A stretch of 64,000 nucleotides of DNA from Epinephelus fuscoguttatus (GCF_011397635.1 NC_064759.1:22902428-22966427), one strand, 5' to 3'. Positions 1-12,236 are shown, counted from the first letter of the stretch. Numbers and translations are program-made. Notes: a model not told the origin generated them from the letters alone.

Positions 1-126
1 TTATTATTGGCCTTTGTCTATACAGCACATCATTAGTACAGAAATGAAGGTGATAAATGCCAGCAACTATTGGGAAAATTACTAATAATACTGCATAGTG
101 TTATATTAATTTTTCTGCTCCTTAAA

Positions 127-945
127 GGGACAGTTCACCCTAAAATAAAAACTACATATTTTCCCTCTTACTCTTACTGCTATTTATCGATCTAAATTGT
201 TTAGGTGTTAGTTGCCAAGTGTTGGAGATATCAGCCGTGGAGATGTCTGCCTTCTGTCTAAATAATTGAACTGGATGGCACTTGGCTTTTGATGGTAAAA
301 GCGCAATCAAAAAACAGCAATGTCTCTTTCCAGAAATCATAACCCAGTTACTCAAGATAATCCACAGACCTTATTGAGAGCAGTTTCATGGAGGAATTAT
401 TTTCTTCCCACTGAACTACACCTGCCAACAGTATCACTGCACAAAAAGAGACGTGCATCTACTCATGGACTAAAGGCTTGTTCTTGTGACAGTGTGAGAT
501 GTAAACATTATGGGGTCTTCTTCAGCTGACCTGTGACACTACAAGATGTAGAGATTAATGGCATCCTCCTCAGCTGAGCTGTAACATTAGCTAGCTAAGT
601 GAGCTAGTCGTAGATATATGCCTCCTTCTGCTCAATGATATGGTTGGTGGGTGTCGTTTGATAAAGTGAAAATAGTTCCCTACATGAAACTGCTCACAAC
701 AAGGTCCATGGATTATCTTGAGTAACACGGTCATGATTTTGAGAGAGAGATATTGTGTTTGAGTTTTTCAATTGTCTTTTTTTTTGGCGCAACACATGCC
801 TAGCGTCATCTATTTCCATCATAGTCAAGACAAGGCAGACGTTTCTACAGCCGATATTGATACCTCTCGGCAACTCCCACCAAAACAGTCTAGATTGATA
901 CATAGCAGGTAACGGGGTAAACTATCCGTTTAAGCTCATCATGTT
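127..945. repeat. Large palindromic MITE-like element
   Basis: The two halves are an imperfect inverted repeat of roughly 270 bp per arm. The left arm has GGGACAGTTCACCC, then TCGATCTAAATTGTTTAGGTG, GATATCAGCCGTGGAGA and TACTCAAGATAATCCACAGACC. The reverse complement of the right arm (about 690-940) has GATAGTTTACCCC, TCAATCTAGACTGTTTTGGTG, AATATCGGCTGTAGAAA and TACTCAAGATAATCCATGGACC in the same order. No transposase is visible. This fits a non-autonomous DNA transposon with long terminal arms. The exact ends and family name are not determined. Confidence 0.7.
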
Positions 946-1012
946 CAAAGGAGTCACTACTGTGGAGGAATAGGAAAAAATATATTATCTACTACCTATC
1001 CAATATATTTCA

Positions 1013-1326
1013 TTCATTCATCTTCTAACCGCTTCATCCTCTTGAGGATCGCGGGGGGGCTGGAGCCTATCATAGAGACACATAGAGACAAACAACTATT
1101 CACGCTCACATTCACACCTATGGACAATTTAGAGTTATCAATTAACCTAGTCCCCAATCTGCATGTCTTTGGACTGTAGGAGGAAGCCGTGGTGCCCGGA
1201 GAGAACCCATACTGACACAGGGAGAACATGCAGACTCCGCAAGGAAGGGCTCCCACACCCGGGATCGAACTGGCAACCCTCTTGCTGTAAGGCGCGAGTG
1301 CTAACCACCACACCACCGTGCCGCCC
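1013..1326 (-). mobile_element. tRNA-like SINE-type retroposon with target-site duplication
   Basis: Read on the minus strand, the element starts with a GGCGGCACGGTGGTG head. It then has a tRNA-like segment with GTGGTTAGCAC and a B-box-like CAGTTCGATCCCGGG, a conserved body (TGCATGTTCTCCCTGTGTC, CCAAAGACATGCAGATTGGG) and a simple ATGAATGAATG tail. A direct repeat of 13 bp, CCAATATATTTCA, lies at 1000-1012 and again at 1327-1339, so both boundaries are well fixed. This head-and-body type is very common in teleost genomes. Pieces of the same family recur near 11161 and 56478. Confidence 0.75.
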
Positions 1327-1339
1327 CCAATATATTTCA

Positions 1340-3008
1340 GTTTTGACTAATTGCTCCAAAACGTCTGGAGAGTAAGATGATAAAAAACTAACTCTGGTTT
1401 TGGGGCATTTGAGTTGATAGATTTGTATTGTCAACCATCAACAGGATAGCTTGGGTGGGATACCTTGATTTCTTCCCTCTACTTCAATCATTGTATTCAA
1501 ATACCTGAATGAAATAATGTCATTATATTTGGTGTATAATGTGAGGCTGTGAGTTTTTAGTTCTTCTGAACTTTTCCCGCGTTTGCCCTGCAATGGAGTT
1601 CTCATATGACTGTCATAGGAAACGACAGCACCAATCTACTGTCAAATTTCACCAGAGTGCTCTTCAAAGAAAATAGTAGCCATTAAAGTAATCTTACCAT
1701 TTAGGGGCTGAAAGCTTTTTGTGCCCTCTATCAACGTGGAATTGAAAATGTATAGTTTTGGGTGATTTACTGCCCCTTCCTGTATGATTTGGTGTGATTT
1801 GGAGCTGTCCTTCCTGGTTTGGCCAAGATGGTTTTGTTATTGTCTTAATACAACTGTGTGTCAGTGGGTGGTATTTTAAGGGGAGTTAAGAGTGTCACTG
1901 TTTTGCATTCATGTAGAATACATGCATACATTTTTCCTTCTGCTAACAACTGCTAACTTTTAAGAACATTTGACTGAATTACTTGTATGAGTTTTATACC
2001 AAGACCCTGCAGGAAAAGCCACATTTATCTCCGTGTGATAACAAGGAATGCATCAGCCTTTTCTTTTATTCCAACAGTTTTCAAACAGGATTATATATTT
2101 CAGATTATTTATGCATGATTAAATTAATGTGTCTTGATGCAGACCACCCTCTGCATTTCTCTATAAACTGAAACATCATCTTTCCAAACATATTTCAACT
2201 TAATGTGAAAACAACAGACCATCATTAGCCATTTGAAGTCACACATCATTGGTTTTATCGAGACGTGTCATGCTGGCTGTGACTCTTAAGTGGACACTCG
2301 AAATTAATGGAGGCTTTTCTTCACTTTTTGCCACAACTTTTCCAACAAACTTCTTTTAGTGCAGAAGTGAAAATTGCTTTAATCAAGGCTACTCTTTTTC
2401 CCCTTAAATATTTAGGATATTCCTTGTGTACTTAATGTAGAAAAATGAATGGCCTCTTTGACTCTGATGAAGACACAGTGGTGTTGAAATGTTTGTTTGC
2501 ACTGTTAAAGACTAAATTGATCAGTGTGCTCCAGTCCTTTAAACCCTCTTGGAAAGTCTTTGTTCTTGAGCTGAGAGGCACCTGATGTAGCCACATGCTG
2601 TTGGATGTTTCATGGAATGATTAAGGATAGAATAACTGCATTTCAAATTGATGGGAATTAATTAAGTGTCTAAATTCATTTCTTGCTGCATCATGTTGTA
2701 AAACACAAATTTATGGTAATCCAGAAATAGTAGACTTGACTGCTGCAGTAAATTTGCAATACATATAATTACAATGTATTGACAAAAAACAACACACGTT
2801 CACCATCAAGTCAAATAATTAACATTTAAATGAATTTAATGTCGTGACAGGTACATGTTCTGGACTTTTAACAATGATGTTAACTGAGAATCTCCATGTG
2901 TTTCACTGCTGTGACATTCAGGGATTACTAACCTAATGAGGCAGTAGATATTTCTCAGGAGCACCCTAAAAGTGAATGAAATGACCCTCCCTCCCATCTG
3001 ACACACTG
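1340..3008. other. Intergenic DNA upstream of npy, no gene seen
   Basis: I see no convincing exon, RNA gene or repeat boundary. The sequence is AT-rich single-copy-looking DNA; open frames are short, with no family resemblance. Any distal npy regulatory elements would lie here but cannot be recognised by eye. Confidence 0.5.
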
Positions 3009-3015
3009 TATAAAA
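3009..3015 (+). promoter_or_regulatory. npy: TATA box of npy
   Basis: TATAAAA sits about 30 bp before a likely transcription start near 3038-3042. It is followed by a short non-coding first exon that ends at a good splice donor (GAT|GTAAGC, exon end 3101). The spacing to the coding exon, which starts at 3301 after a CAG acceptor, fits the usual NPY gene plan of a non-coding exon 1 and the prepropeptide split over exons 2-4. Confidence 0.75.
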
Positions 3016-3319
3016 CACAGGCAATGTTGAGAATCTGACAGAGGCACTTTGGACGGCGAGAAACCCGGCTACAGCTGAATTTTCAAGTGTTGCTTAGTGA
3101 TGTAAGCAATATTTTTTATTCATTTTTCACCTTTTAATTGAAAGGCACACTTTTTAATTTAATGTTAGTACGTAATGTTGGATATGGCAGCTTTTATGGA
3201 GGAGTATCAGTATCCAATATGGAGCTTCTACTTCTGATTCTGACATTGTTGAATTTTTTTTATTTTTTTATGTTGACTATTGATTTTCCCTGTGATCCAG
3301 GATTCGATCCAGTGCTGTG

Positions 3320-3861
3320 ATGTCGCTGAGTATCCTGGCTTTCTGCCTGCTGGCTTGTATTCACTCTGGCATAAATGCATATCCGGCCAAGCCTGCCAGT
3401 CCCCGGGAAGGCGCACCACCTGAGGAGCTCGCCAAATATTACTCTGCTCTAAGACACTACATCAATCTAATTACAAGACAAAGGTTAGTTCTTCAATTTC
3501 TGTGACATAGTGTAGATTCAGATGATTTTGAAAGTGCATGCAAAGTACTGATATGTTGCTTGGCTCTTTTTATGCATAGGTATGGGAAAAGAGACACCCC
3601 AGATACTTTGTTTTCAGATGTGCTGGTGAGCGAGAGCAGAGAGAGTTTTCCAGGATCAAACTATGTCAGGTAAATTATCTCAAATGTTTGCTTTTAAAAT
3701 ATTTAATGAAGTTTTTTATTTAATAATTTGTATCGTCTATGCCTGTTTTTTGCAATATAATTGCAATATAATGTATGATACAACATATAAACTGTGTGAG
3801 ATGAGATACCAGGAAAGTACAAATTTCCATACAATGAATTGTCAATACAACATAGTTTCAT

Positions 3862-3892
<31 letters not shown>

Positions 3893-4146
3893 GTTAAGCT
3901 GCTAATGTTCATTTTATGTTCAAATTGTGTCAAAGAAGGGTTGATTTTTAAAATAGTAGTTAGTAGCTCTATTGGATTGTACTGACTATTATTAACTAAC
4001 TCTTAACTTAACTAACTCTTGTTAACTAACTCTTGTATGTGAACAGGAACAGGAAGACTCTTGCATAGGTTTTAGTGTTTGTCAAAAACACATTTTCTTA
4101 CTTAACTTCCTTGTGTTGTAGGTATGATGGGCTACCACTGTGGTGA
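3320..4146 (+). CDS. npy: Pro-neuropeptide Y (probable npyb paralogue)
   Basis: This is the precursor of a secreted 36-residue amidated neuropeptide that acts on Y-type G-protein-coupled receptors (feeding, stress, vasomotor control in vertebrates). Coding exons are 3320-3483, 3580-3669 and 4122-4146, giving 92 aa. Residues 1-20 are a hydrophobic signal peptide. The mature peptide, residues 21-56, runs from YPAKP to [12 protein letters not shown]. It is followed by Gly (amide donor) and a Lys-Arg cleavage site, then a 33-residue C-flanking peptide ending in PLW. The intron splitting the last Arg codon of the peptide is typical of the family. The C-flanking peptide ([10 protein letters not shown]...) resembles that of NPY more than PYY, and the neighbours pals2-gsdme-osbpl3 are those of NPY, so NPY is preferred over PYY. 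Divergence in the N-terminal turn (Arg at position 9 instead of Gly) suggests the faster-evolving teleost npyb. That letter is inference. Confidence 0.9.
3863..3892. repeat. (TAT)n microsatellite in npy intron
   Basis: About ten uninterrupted TAT/ATT triplets lie in the last intron of npy. Confidence 0.9.
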
Positions 4147-4235
4147 TGCGGCTGCCACTGTCGTATCCAGGCTGACTTCACCACAAAGCTGCTGCCAAGC
4201 CTGATAATGACATGAAATGAACTTGTACTGCATGG

Positions 4236-4241
4236 AATAAA
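4236..4241 (+). promoter_or_regulatory. npy: Poly(A) signal of npy
   Basis: A canonical AATAAA lies 90 bp after the npy stop codon, giving a very short 3' UTR as is usual for NPY-family genes. Confidence 0.8.
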
Positions 4242-4259
4242 CATTGTGTAATGCAACTA

Positions 4260-5590
4260 CTTTGGTCTATAATGTTGCCACTGCTACTCTGAAACATGCT
4301 ATTGACATGTTGACCCATTGTTTCACTCGGGCTCATTTAGCTTGACAGATACCGAGTGGAGCCCTGCCTGTATACAGTGTGTGTCATTCTCTAATGGAGT
4401 AACAGTGCTCTCTACTGGTGAACGGGCATCTAAACATTTTGAGAAATGTTCAAGTGGGGCAAATTTAAAGTCATTTATACTGCTACTTTTCTATTTAGGG
4501 TGAGTGAAATAGAAGTAACGTTTAGTACACAAAAGCATTGCTTTAATTTGTCTAGTTATATCAAGAAAGCTGAGATGTACCTCCACCTTGCTTGAAAACA
4601 GATTAACAGTTTAATCCAATCAAGTGACCTGGATACATCAAAAACAAATCACGTAATACCGAGAATTTGGTTAACTCTGTTATGACACCTGGTCCAACTA
4701 CTGGCTATAATTATAGCAAGCTCTGGCTCTCTAGAAAAGCTACACTGCAGCTGAAGTAACAAATTTGGTGAATGGGATATTACTTGGTGCTTCATACTGA
4801 TGGGTGGTACAAAGGAGATGACTTGTAGCCAGATGTGGGATGGTATAATCACAGGTGCCATTAATGGTAGCATGATCAGATCATGGGGTAAGTGTTTCCT
4901 CAAGGTTTGATTGTTAGATAGCAGTAGGCACTGATATGGTGCATGATGCCAGAGTGTGAAATGTCATGACTAGTACTCTGCTCCACTGATAATGAAAGGA
5001 TTCAGTTATAATTTTCCATTTATTATGGTACAATTTCCTTTTTTAAAATTCAAAATTATAAATTTAAAGACTGTTAAATGGACAAATTGGGCAAAGTAAA
5101 GGTCTGAACTGGATGTTTGAATTTATGATCACCAAATAGTTGCACTGAGCTGCCCCACTGCACAATATTGTAGTGAGTGTGTACAGTCTACAATAAAAAG
5201 CAGCCATTGGTTATTTCACATATATGTTTATGGGGCATTGTATTTAATGCAATTTAGTAATTGCAAATTTACCTCCACACACTTTCTCACCACTACCGGT
5301 ATTTGCTGTCAGGTAATTTTGCAGTAAATTATATGAGTAGGCTGTGTAGGGTTCCAGTGAGCTAGATATACCTTGAACAGCATTGGATGTCATCAGCTCA
5401 TCACAGTGTGTCTGGACGGGGTGCTGAGGGCAGGGGCGCAGGCAGGCACACTGGAAACGCACTAACAAGTTATATTGCGCAAGAGGTCTGCGAATTGGGA
5501 AACTGTAATGGAGGGGAGCGTTAAAGCGTGACTGGATGGTACTAAGTAAATCAGGTAACGTATCATTCATTCATTCATTTTACCAGACAC
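4260..5590. other. npy-pals2 intergenic DNA
   Basis: I see no exon or RNA gene here. It contains a short ATTC run at 5563-5578 and otherwise unremarkable AT-rich sequence. Open frames of up to about 100 codons in this interval show no recognisable motif. Confidence 0.5.
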
Positions 5591-5629
5591 TTAAGTAACG
5601 CTCTCATCATGGGACCCTTTAGTTTCTTG

Positions 5630-6075
5630 GCACTCGCGAGCAGCTAACGTTAGCTAGCCACGCTGAGCCGCATAATATAACGGTTAGCTAATGAGTGGAC
5701 TTGCTGCTATCTCTACCGCGATGCTACTTCGTCGCAAGGGAACATTATTAATCAGAAATTTGCTGGTTCAGTTTTGCTGGCTTGTTCGTTCGTTTGTAGA
5801 CACACAACGGTATTTGTCAGTCTCAAATAGACCCTAACGTTTAAGCGCACGCCAGTGTTTGCTAGCAGTAATTAGCATTGCTAACTTGTCCGCAGCTATA
5901 AACTAGCAACGGCTAGCATCAAGTTGGTCGCGCACTAAATTAGTGGAATTAATGCCAGCGAGCACCTGACAGCATGAAACGTAGCTTGGGTTTATTCGTC
6001 CATGTCTAATAGGCTAATGTCTTGCTTCAGCGCTAACATTAGTATTTAGTTAATAATCGTTTTTAGCTAAGTTGG
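5630..6075. promoter_or_regulatory. pals2: Putative pals2 promoter region rich in GCTAAC/GTTAGC motifs
   Basis: This segment has more CpG than its surroundings and lies upstream of the first spliced pals2 exon I can define. It carries a dense cluster of GCTAAC, GTTAGC, GCTAGC and TTAGCTAA motifs, including the perfect 12-bp palindrome GCTAACGTTAGC at 5643-5654. I infer a promoter and first non-coding exon here, but I cannot place the start site or the first donor. Confidence 0.4.
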
Positions 6076-7515
6076 AAGTGGATACACGTGCCCAGTACGC
6101 GTGTAGCTTGACAGCAAAATGAAACCACTGCAGCCAACACGTTTCTCGAAGGTTGATTTTGGTTTAGCTCCACTGTCAGAACCCCAGAACTGATAGTTAT
6201 GAACGCATCTGCCACCATGAGTACCTTGTGTTGACTTAATGTGGCTGATAAATAAGGTTTATAGGCTGAAACTAATGTGTGCTTCCTGGCTTCAGATCAG
6301 CCCCATTCACAAACACTGGCTCCCATAAGACAATTGTGTTCAGAGTGGGTGGCTGTTCAGTAGTACAGCAAGCAAGCAAAATACTTTTCTGAGCTATGTG
6401 ACCACTCAGTTTTCACAAATTCTAACACTCTGGTAGTATATGTCTCCTGTCTTCTCGCCCATATACCAGAGACCCAGTATGTATGTATGTATGTGTCATC
6501 TATCTATTTATCTATCTATTTAGACTGGGGTCTGAACTAACTTATACCTTGACTGGTAGTTTATTGGATTTTAGAGGCTGATATTGATACCGATATTTGG
6601 GATTTAAACAAATCTGACAACAATTTATTGACTGATAGTATTTTATACTCATAAGAAAACAATCTTGATAAAGGTCTTGTAGTTGAATAAACAAGACTTT
6701 TAACAGTCGGAAAAATCCACTTTTCATTTCTTGGCATGCCTGATTTATTGGTCTAGGTCTAATCTAAATATTCCTTCAAATACATGACCAAAAACACAAA
6801 TCCAGTTACTCAACAGACATCAGTCTAATTTGTACCAAATATTTATTTATGTGGGGAGAGCAAGACCTGTCCATGGTGTTCAGTTTTTCAGTTTAGTCAA
6901 AATAATTGCTTATTGTGTTGTTAATGTATTTTGACATCAGTAGTACAGATGCATTGATAAAGTTAGTTTTGCATCTATAAACCTGTAGCTGTGGTCCTGT
7001 TTGCAGCTTGATGAGGATATTTGTAGCCTAAAATGTTGTATGTTTGTAGAGAGTACCTGACAAAACTTTTGCTTTATTTAATATTTGAGACACAAATCAC
7101 TTAAAAACATGCTCCTGAGCAGCTCCAGCAACTAGTACAATCTTCACAGTAAGTAGGCCACAAAATCCCATAAACTGAAATATTCTCTTTGTTAAAACTT
7201 TTGATCTTTTTGACTCCACAGAAAACAACTAATCCTTCACAGTCTCATTCTTTTTGAGCTGAGCTTTATCTGACTTGGTGGTAGGAATGAGTCCTTTTAA
7301 ACAGACTGTGGTCATGTGGTTAGCTTGGCCAATCACAACTGGCTGTATTACAATACTACTAAATGAACAGGAGGAGGCTGAGGCAACACTGGGGTAAAGA
7401 GGACCTTCCTTACCAGCATGAGATGTTTTTTAATCAGTATCTAGGAGGGTTTGTTGTCTTGGAGGGTTTATCAAATAACAGAAATAATGTGATTTCATCC
7501 TTTTTATCTCCTCAG

Positions 7516-7602
7516 ACCAGAGAGTCCAGATGAGTGTTTTGTGAAAAACGTGGGGCTCCGTGTTGGGAGTACTGCACTAATGATTTGAACACAGTTTGTG
7601 AG
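7516..7602 (+). other. pals2: Non-coding 5' exon of pals2
   Basis: A segment of 87 bp is bounded by a good acceptor (ATCTCCTCAG) and a strong donor (GAG|GTGAGT). It holds a tiny upstream reading frame (ATG AGT GTT TTG TGA) and no long frame, so it is most likely 5' UTR spliced to the first coding exon at 8824. Confidence 0.55.
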
Positions 7603-7699
7603 GTGAGTTTCTTGTTTCTTACTGGCTCTGGATGATTATCTGCCTTTTCAGTGTCTTTGTTACCATTGTGTGGATGCAGTACGATGTTGCATTTATGAT

Positions 7700-8400
7700 G
7701 CAGTTTAAAGTTTACAGTTAAAAAGGATCTGGGGGTCTTCTTTCACCAACATAGTAATTTTGAATTGCATGTAAAGAAATTTGGTTTCCCTCATCGAGGA
7801 AACATTGCTAAGATCAAAGCTGTACTATCCTTTTAAGATCTGTTTTTGTCTTCTCTTGTTTTAATTGATGTAATTCACTGTTCGCCCCCCTGTGTTGCTC
7901 TTCTTTGTCTCAACTCCAGTTGGTCCAAAATGCAGCCGCAAGACTTCTAACTAAAGCACGCATTTCAACATTGTTGGCCAATCAACATTGTTGGCCAATC
8001 CACAGAATGCAGGGTTCATTTAAAACATCTTTTAATCCCCTATAAAGCACTATATGGGCTCGCCCCACTTAAAATTTCTGAATTATTGTGTCTCCTTAGC
8101 CATAGGGAGATCACTGAGGTCTTCTGACCAAGGCCTTCTGGCTGTCACAAAACTGAGGCTTAAACCAAAGAGGACTATGCTTTTGCAGTCGTGCTCCCAC
8201 CCTCTTGAATTGTCTTCCCTTAGTTAAAAAAAATGCAGTCAGTCAATAGTTTCAAGAGGCTGTTAAAAATGGATCTGTTTCATCAGCAATTTGTCTTGAA
8301 ATGGGTGTTTGCCTTCTATGTACTTTTTATTGTTTGCACTGTACAGCCCCTTGTAACTCTGGTTTTGTGAGGCGCCTTATGAATAAAGTTTACTTACTTA
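7700..8400 (+). mobile_element. 3' fragment of an L2/CR1-type LINE
   Basis: Broken reading frames give pieces typical of the end of LINE reverse transcriptase: LVQNAAARLLTKAR, then YKALYGLAPLKISELL, then a decayed C-terminus. After these comes a tail with GTGAGGCGCCTTATGAATAAAG and a short TTAC repeat, the usual 3' end of fish L2-like elements. Several stops and frameshifts show it is dead. It lies between the 5' exon and the first coding exon of pals2. Confidence 0.7.
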
Positions 8401-8917
8401 CATAAATGGGGCCTATGCTCAAAAAGCTCATCTTTCTGTTTGTCCACCGACCCACCAAGGCATTGGTAGGGCTGTTTTTGCCTCACTCTGTTTGGAGATG
8501 GTGTTTGTACAGAGTCCCTAGGGGCCTCCCAGTGTGTGGCTGGCACAACCTTTAGCCAGGAGGACGTGAGACTCATCCTTTGTCATTCAATGGCCCCCTT
8601 TGTTATTCCTTAATGCGGAAGAGCTCTCTGTGCTAACCTGCGCATAAAACACCAACATGAACAAATGTTTCTGTGTTATTTTGCATGTGATGCCTCCATA
8701 CTGTGTCTGCATTTGTTCAGCAGCAACACATGTCAGCTGAAATAATATCATGACATAGCTTGTGCAGTATGGTGATCTTAGCGTACAGTATACTGACTTG
8801 AGCTGGTTTCCCACCCTCTCCAGCCCACCAGTTGCTCTGGTTCCCGTAAGCAGGCAGTTGGGCGGCTTTTGACCGTGTTAGGAAAGCTTCACAGTCCTGA
8901 GCTTAGGAATATCAAAC

Positions 8918-11900
8918 ATGACTGTGGCCAATGCAAAGTCTGGCAAAGGTAAGCTGTCCAAGACAAAGTCCTAACTAATCTTTTGCACAAAATCTGTGGT
9001 AAAACTCTGCGCAAAATTTTACAGTTCATTACCATTTGAATGGTACTGTGCCCACTGCCCAGAGATAGTTGTGTGGGTGCTGCTGCCTCTTGAACTTTTA
9101 CATTTGTCCCTCTGTGACCTACAATAACTACACATAGCAGCATCAACATCAGCAAAAAATACACTTTTAAAACATAGTTTACTTGCAAAACAACCAAATG
9201 TTTTGCCTGCCATAGTGACTTCATTTATTTCTGTCTACTTCTATTTTCAGACTGCCTGAACAAAATGCAAATAGACTGCTTATTCTGCTAAAACAAAGCA
9301 TGACAAATCCAATTTGTTGGAAAGATAATTATTGGGAACTACAGAAGGATTTTTGTTATTCATTTTATTGATGTTCTAATCATTGAAATCATTAATTATG
9401 AATCTACCAGCTGCATTTGTCTGGATTTCGGGCTCTAGTTGCTTGCTGTGTGCACTCAGCCTCAACAAGGCAGATCTGTTAATAGAACAATTCCTTTGTG
9501 ACTTTGCGTGCTTGTTGCTGCTGCAGTGAAAATAAGGGATGTTCTTTGTGAATTGGCCCATTGATAGACTGTCCACTTATTGTTCTTGCCTTGTAAGCTC
9601 TTATTATAGTCACATTGTTTTGTTGTTTTTTTCCATCAGCATTTTCATTGGCTCAGAATTTTAATTATTTTCATTATTACTGGCTTTCAGCTTTGTTTGT
9701 CACTAACATATCTGCCATCGCTCACAAAGCAGTAACTCTCACAGCTCAACAGAAGTAGAAAGTGTGGTTCTTGGTATTCTGTTAGCCCAGCCTTTGGTGT
9801 GTGTGTGTGTGTTTTTTTCCTTCAGCAATGCAGCAGGTACTGGACAACCTGAAAGACCTGCCATCAGGCCCAGGAGCCAAAGATATTGACCTCATCTTTC
9901 TCAAAGGCATCATGGAGAGCCCCATCGTCCGCTCCCTTGCCAAGGTAAAAAAAACAAAAAAAAACACAAACGCACACACACAGTTGTAATCTCATTAGTC
10001 ATCAAGCTCTTGGCTATAGTTTGGCAGAGGAGCAAATGTCACTGTGAGCCCAAGGAAATGAAGTGGGATGAGTGTCACATGTCACCACACGTCCAGGATG
10101 TGGACTGCCTCGTGGCAGTGTACCGTATGATTCTTAACAACATATTTCAACCAGCAAGACAAGGAGAATATGTTTATCTTTTTCTGGGCTGGAGGGAGAA
10201 ATATTCAGGTTGACGTCTCTCTTTCTAAAACATACATCATTTTTGTGTGTGCATCCTGTGATGTGCTACCCCGTAACGTTTACTGATCTTGCAGCGTGCT
10301 CACTGTTTGGTATCGAGGTTTGATAGTCTCCTGTGTCAAACTGTGCCTGTCGTTAGAAGAGAGAAACAAGCGTTGGATTTATGTGCAGTGTCGTGAAGGG
10401 GCACACTTCCTGTTGTTTTTACATATTCAAAGGAATGTAAAGCAACTGCTTAAACTTGAGTGGACAGAAAGTGTTCCTATTTAACACCAGTTATATCAGT
10501 TTTTTCCACATAGCAGAAAGAGGTTGATGGCACGAAGAACAAATGGCTTACATAACAGCAAAAAGTCTAATGCAGATTGAGGTCAGGAGGTTCACCTACC
10601 AAATCTATGAATAGAATGATGTCTTTAGAAAACCTGTCACCAAGGCAAGCTCTTGTCCTCATTTCTAACAAACGGAGCACTGCTGTCCTTGGAAGTTAAT
10701 TTTTTTTCCTGCTGTGTGTGCCTATTTGTAGTTTGGTGTGTCAAATAGAACCATTGAATCTGGTCATATACCCTGTATGTTAAACTACTAATTTCCTATT
10801 TGTCTTCTGTGTTTCAATTTTATTCAAACAAGTGTTTAACTTCACAATAAAACTGAGACGTCTCTATAGTAGAAAGACGCAAAAACTTTTAACATTAGTG
10901 CTGTATGACCAGAGAAAACAGAGGAAAGGGGCTGTCTCATTTGCTTTTGCTCATGAGGTAGTGGCCCACACCAGACCACTAATTGCCTCTGCTGGTGAGT
11001 GACGTAATATAGACTTGTCAGTTTTGACACAGGAAACAATATGGTGGTTGGTTGATAACAAACACTCTCAAAAAGAAGTTAAACAGTAAGCTAAAATATG
11101 TTACAATGCAAGAAAAGAATCTTGGTTTATATTTTTTCAGCACTGCTTGGTTTTAGTTTTAGGTGGCATGGTGGAGCAGTGGTTAGCATTGTCGCCTCAC
11201 AGCTAGAGGGTTCCTGGTTTGAACTCAGGGTGGGGGGTTTGAACCCCGGGGTGGGGTAGCCCCTCTGTGCGGAGTGTGTCTATAGTAAAGTTCATCTACA
11301 TATACTACCTACATTGTTATGATACAGAGCTGGTTAAAAAATGTTAAGTTTCCCTTTAAGAGCCATTATTGGTTTGGACAAATGTTAGGAGAACTTGACA
11401 TTTTAATGGTGATTTGAGATACAGCGTGTGGACACAGCAACACTTAACTGTTACATCTGTTGAGGATTAAGCATATGATCTGATTTCCCAGTATGATAAA
11501 CTAAGCCTATAGCAGACTGTATAACTCTTCTCAGTAGCACCAGCATAGCACAGTGTACTGTATCAGTATGAACATGAATACTGAAAAACAAAATTACCAT
11601 GGAAGAATATCCTTTTTGTGCAACCTACTGCCGAGTGTTCATCCTCCCTCTTTCTCATTGGCCTGCCAAAACAGAACCAAAGTCCAGTGTGTGCTCAGTG
11701 TAGCTGGTGACGCAGTTCACAGTGAAATGCTTTTTTATTTTATCTTGCCAAATACTGTTCAGTTTCTCCAAAATGAATGAATTCTAGCCAGTGGGACAGC
11801 AGGCCCTTTGGGATAAGGACACAAGCTTTCCACGAAAGGAATAGGTGGGGAGGACAAACATGTCGTGTCATGACAAGGCAAGTAAAATTATGTTTTCAGA

Positions 11901-12181
11901 AAGTCAAAATATTATGACTTTGGAATGAAAACACATGAAAAAATGGTTGTGTTATGGCACACACCAGTTCGACAAAATTGGTGAATGTTCTTTCAGCCCT
12001 GCATTTTCAGTATGTAGTCTTAGTAAAGGCTCATATACTCAAAAATAAGAATCAAACATAAAGAATTTTGGGGTTCACAAATGATGGTTTCTAACCCTTG
12101 TAAATCTTTCCCACAAAAACGAAAAAAGAGTTTGTCTTTCTGCGATCCAGACTCTCAGCAAACAGCCTGATGTAATGGTCA

Positions 12182-12236
<55 letters not shown>

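Noticed and set aside
1013-1326. tRNA gene
   Set aside because: The tRNA-like head has A- and B-box resemblance, but no complete cloverleaf. It continues into a SINE body with a target-site duplication.
3320-4146. Peptide YY (pyya/pyyb) as identity of the peptide gene
   Set aside because: The mature peptide alone fits either, but the C-flanking peptide and the neighbours pals2-gsdme-osbpl3 fit NPY.
5244-5570. Open frame of 108 codons upstream of pals2
   Set aside because: No motif or family signal; it ends in an ATTC simple repeat and lies in non-coding flank.
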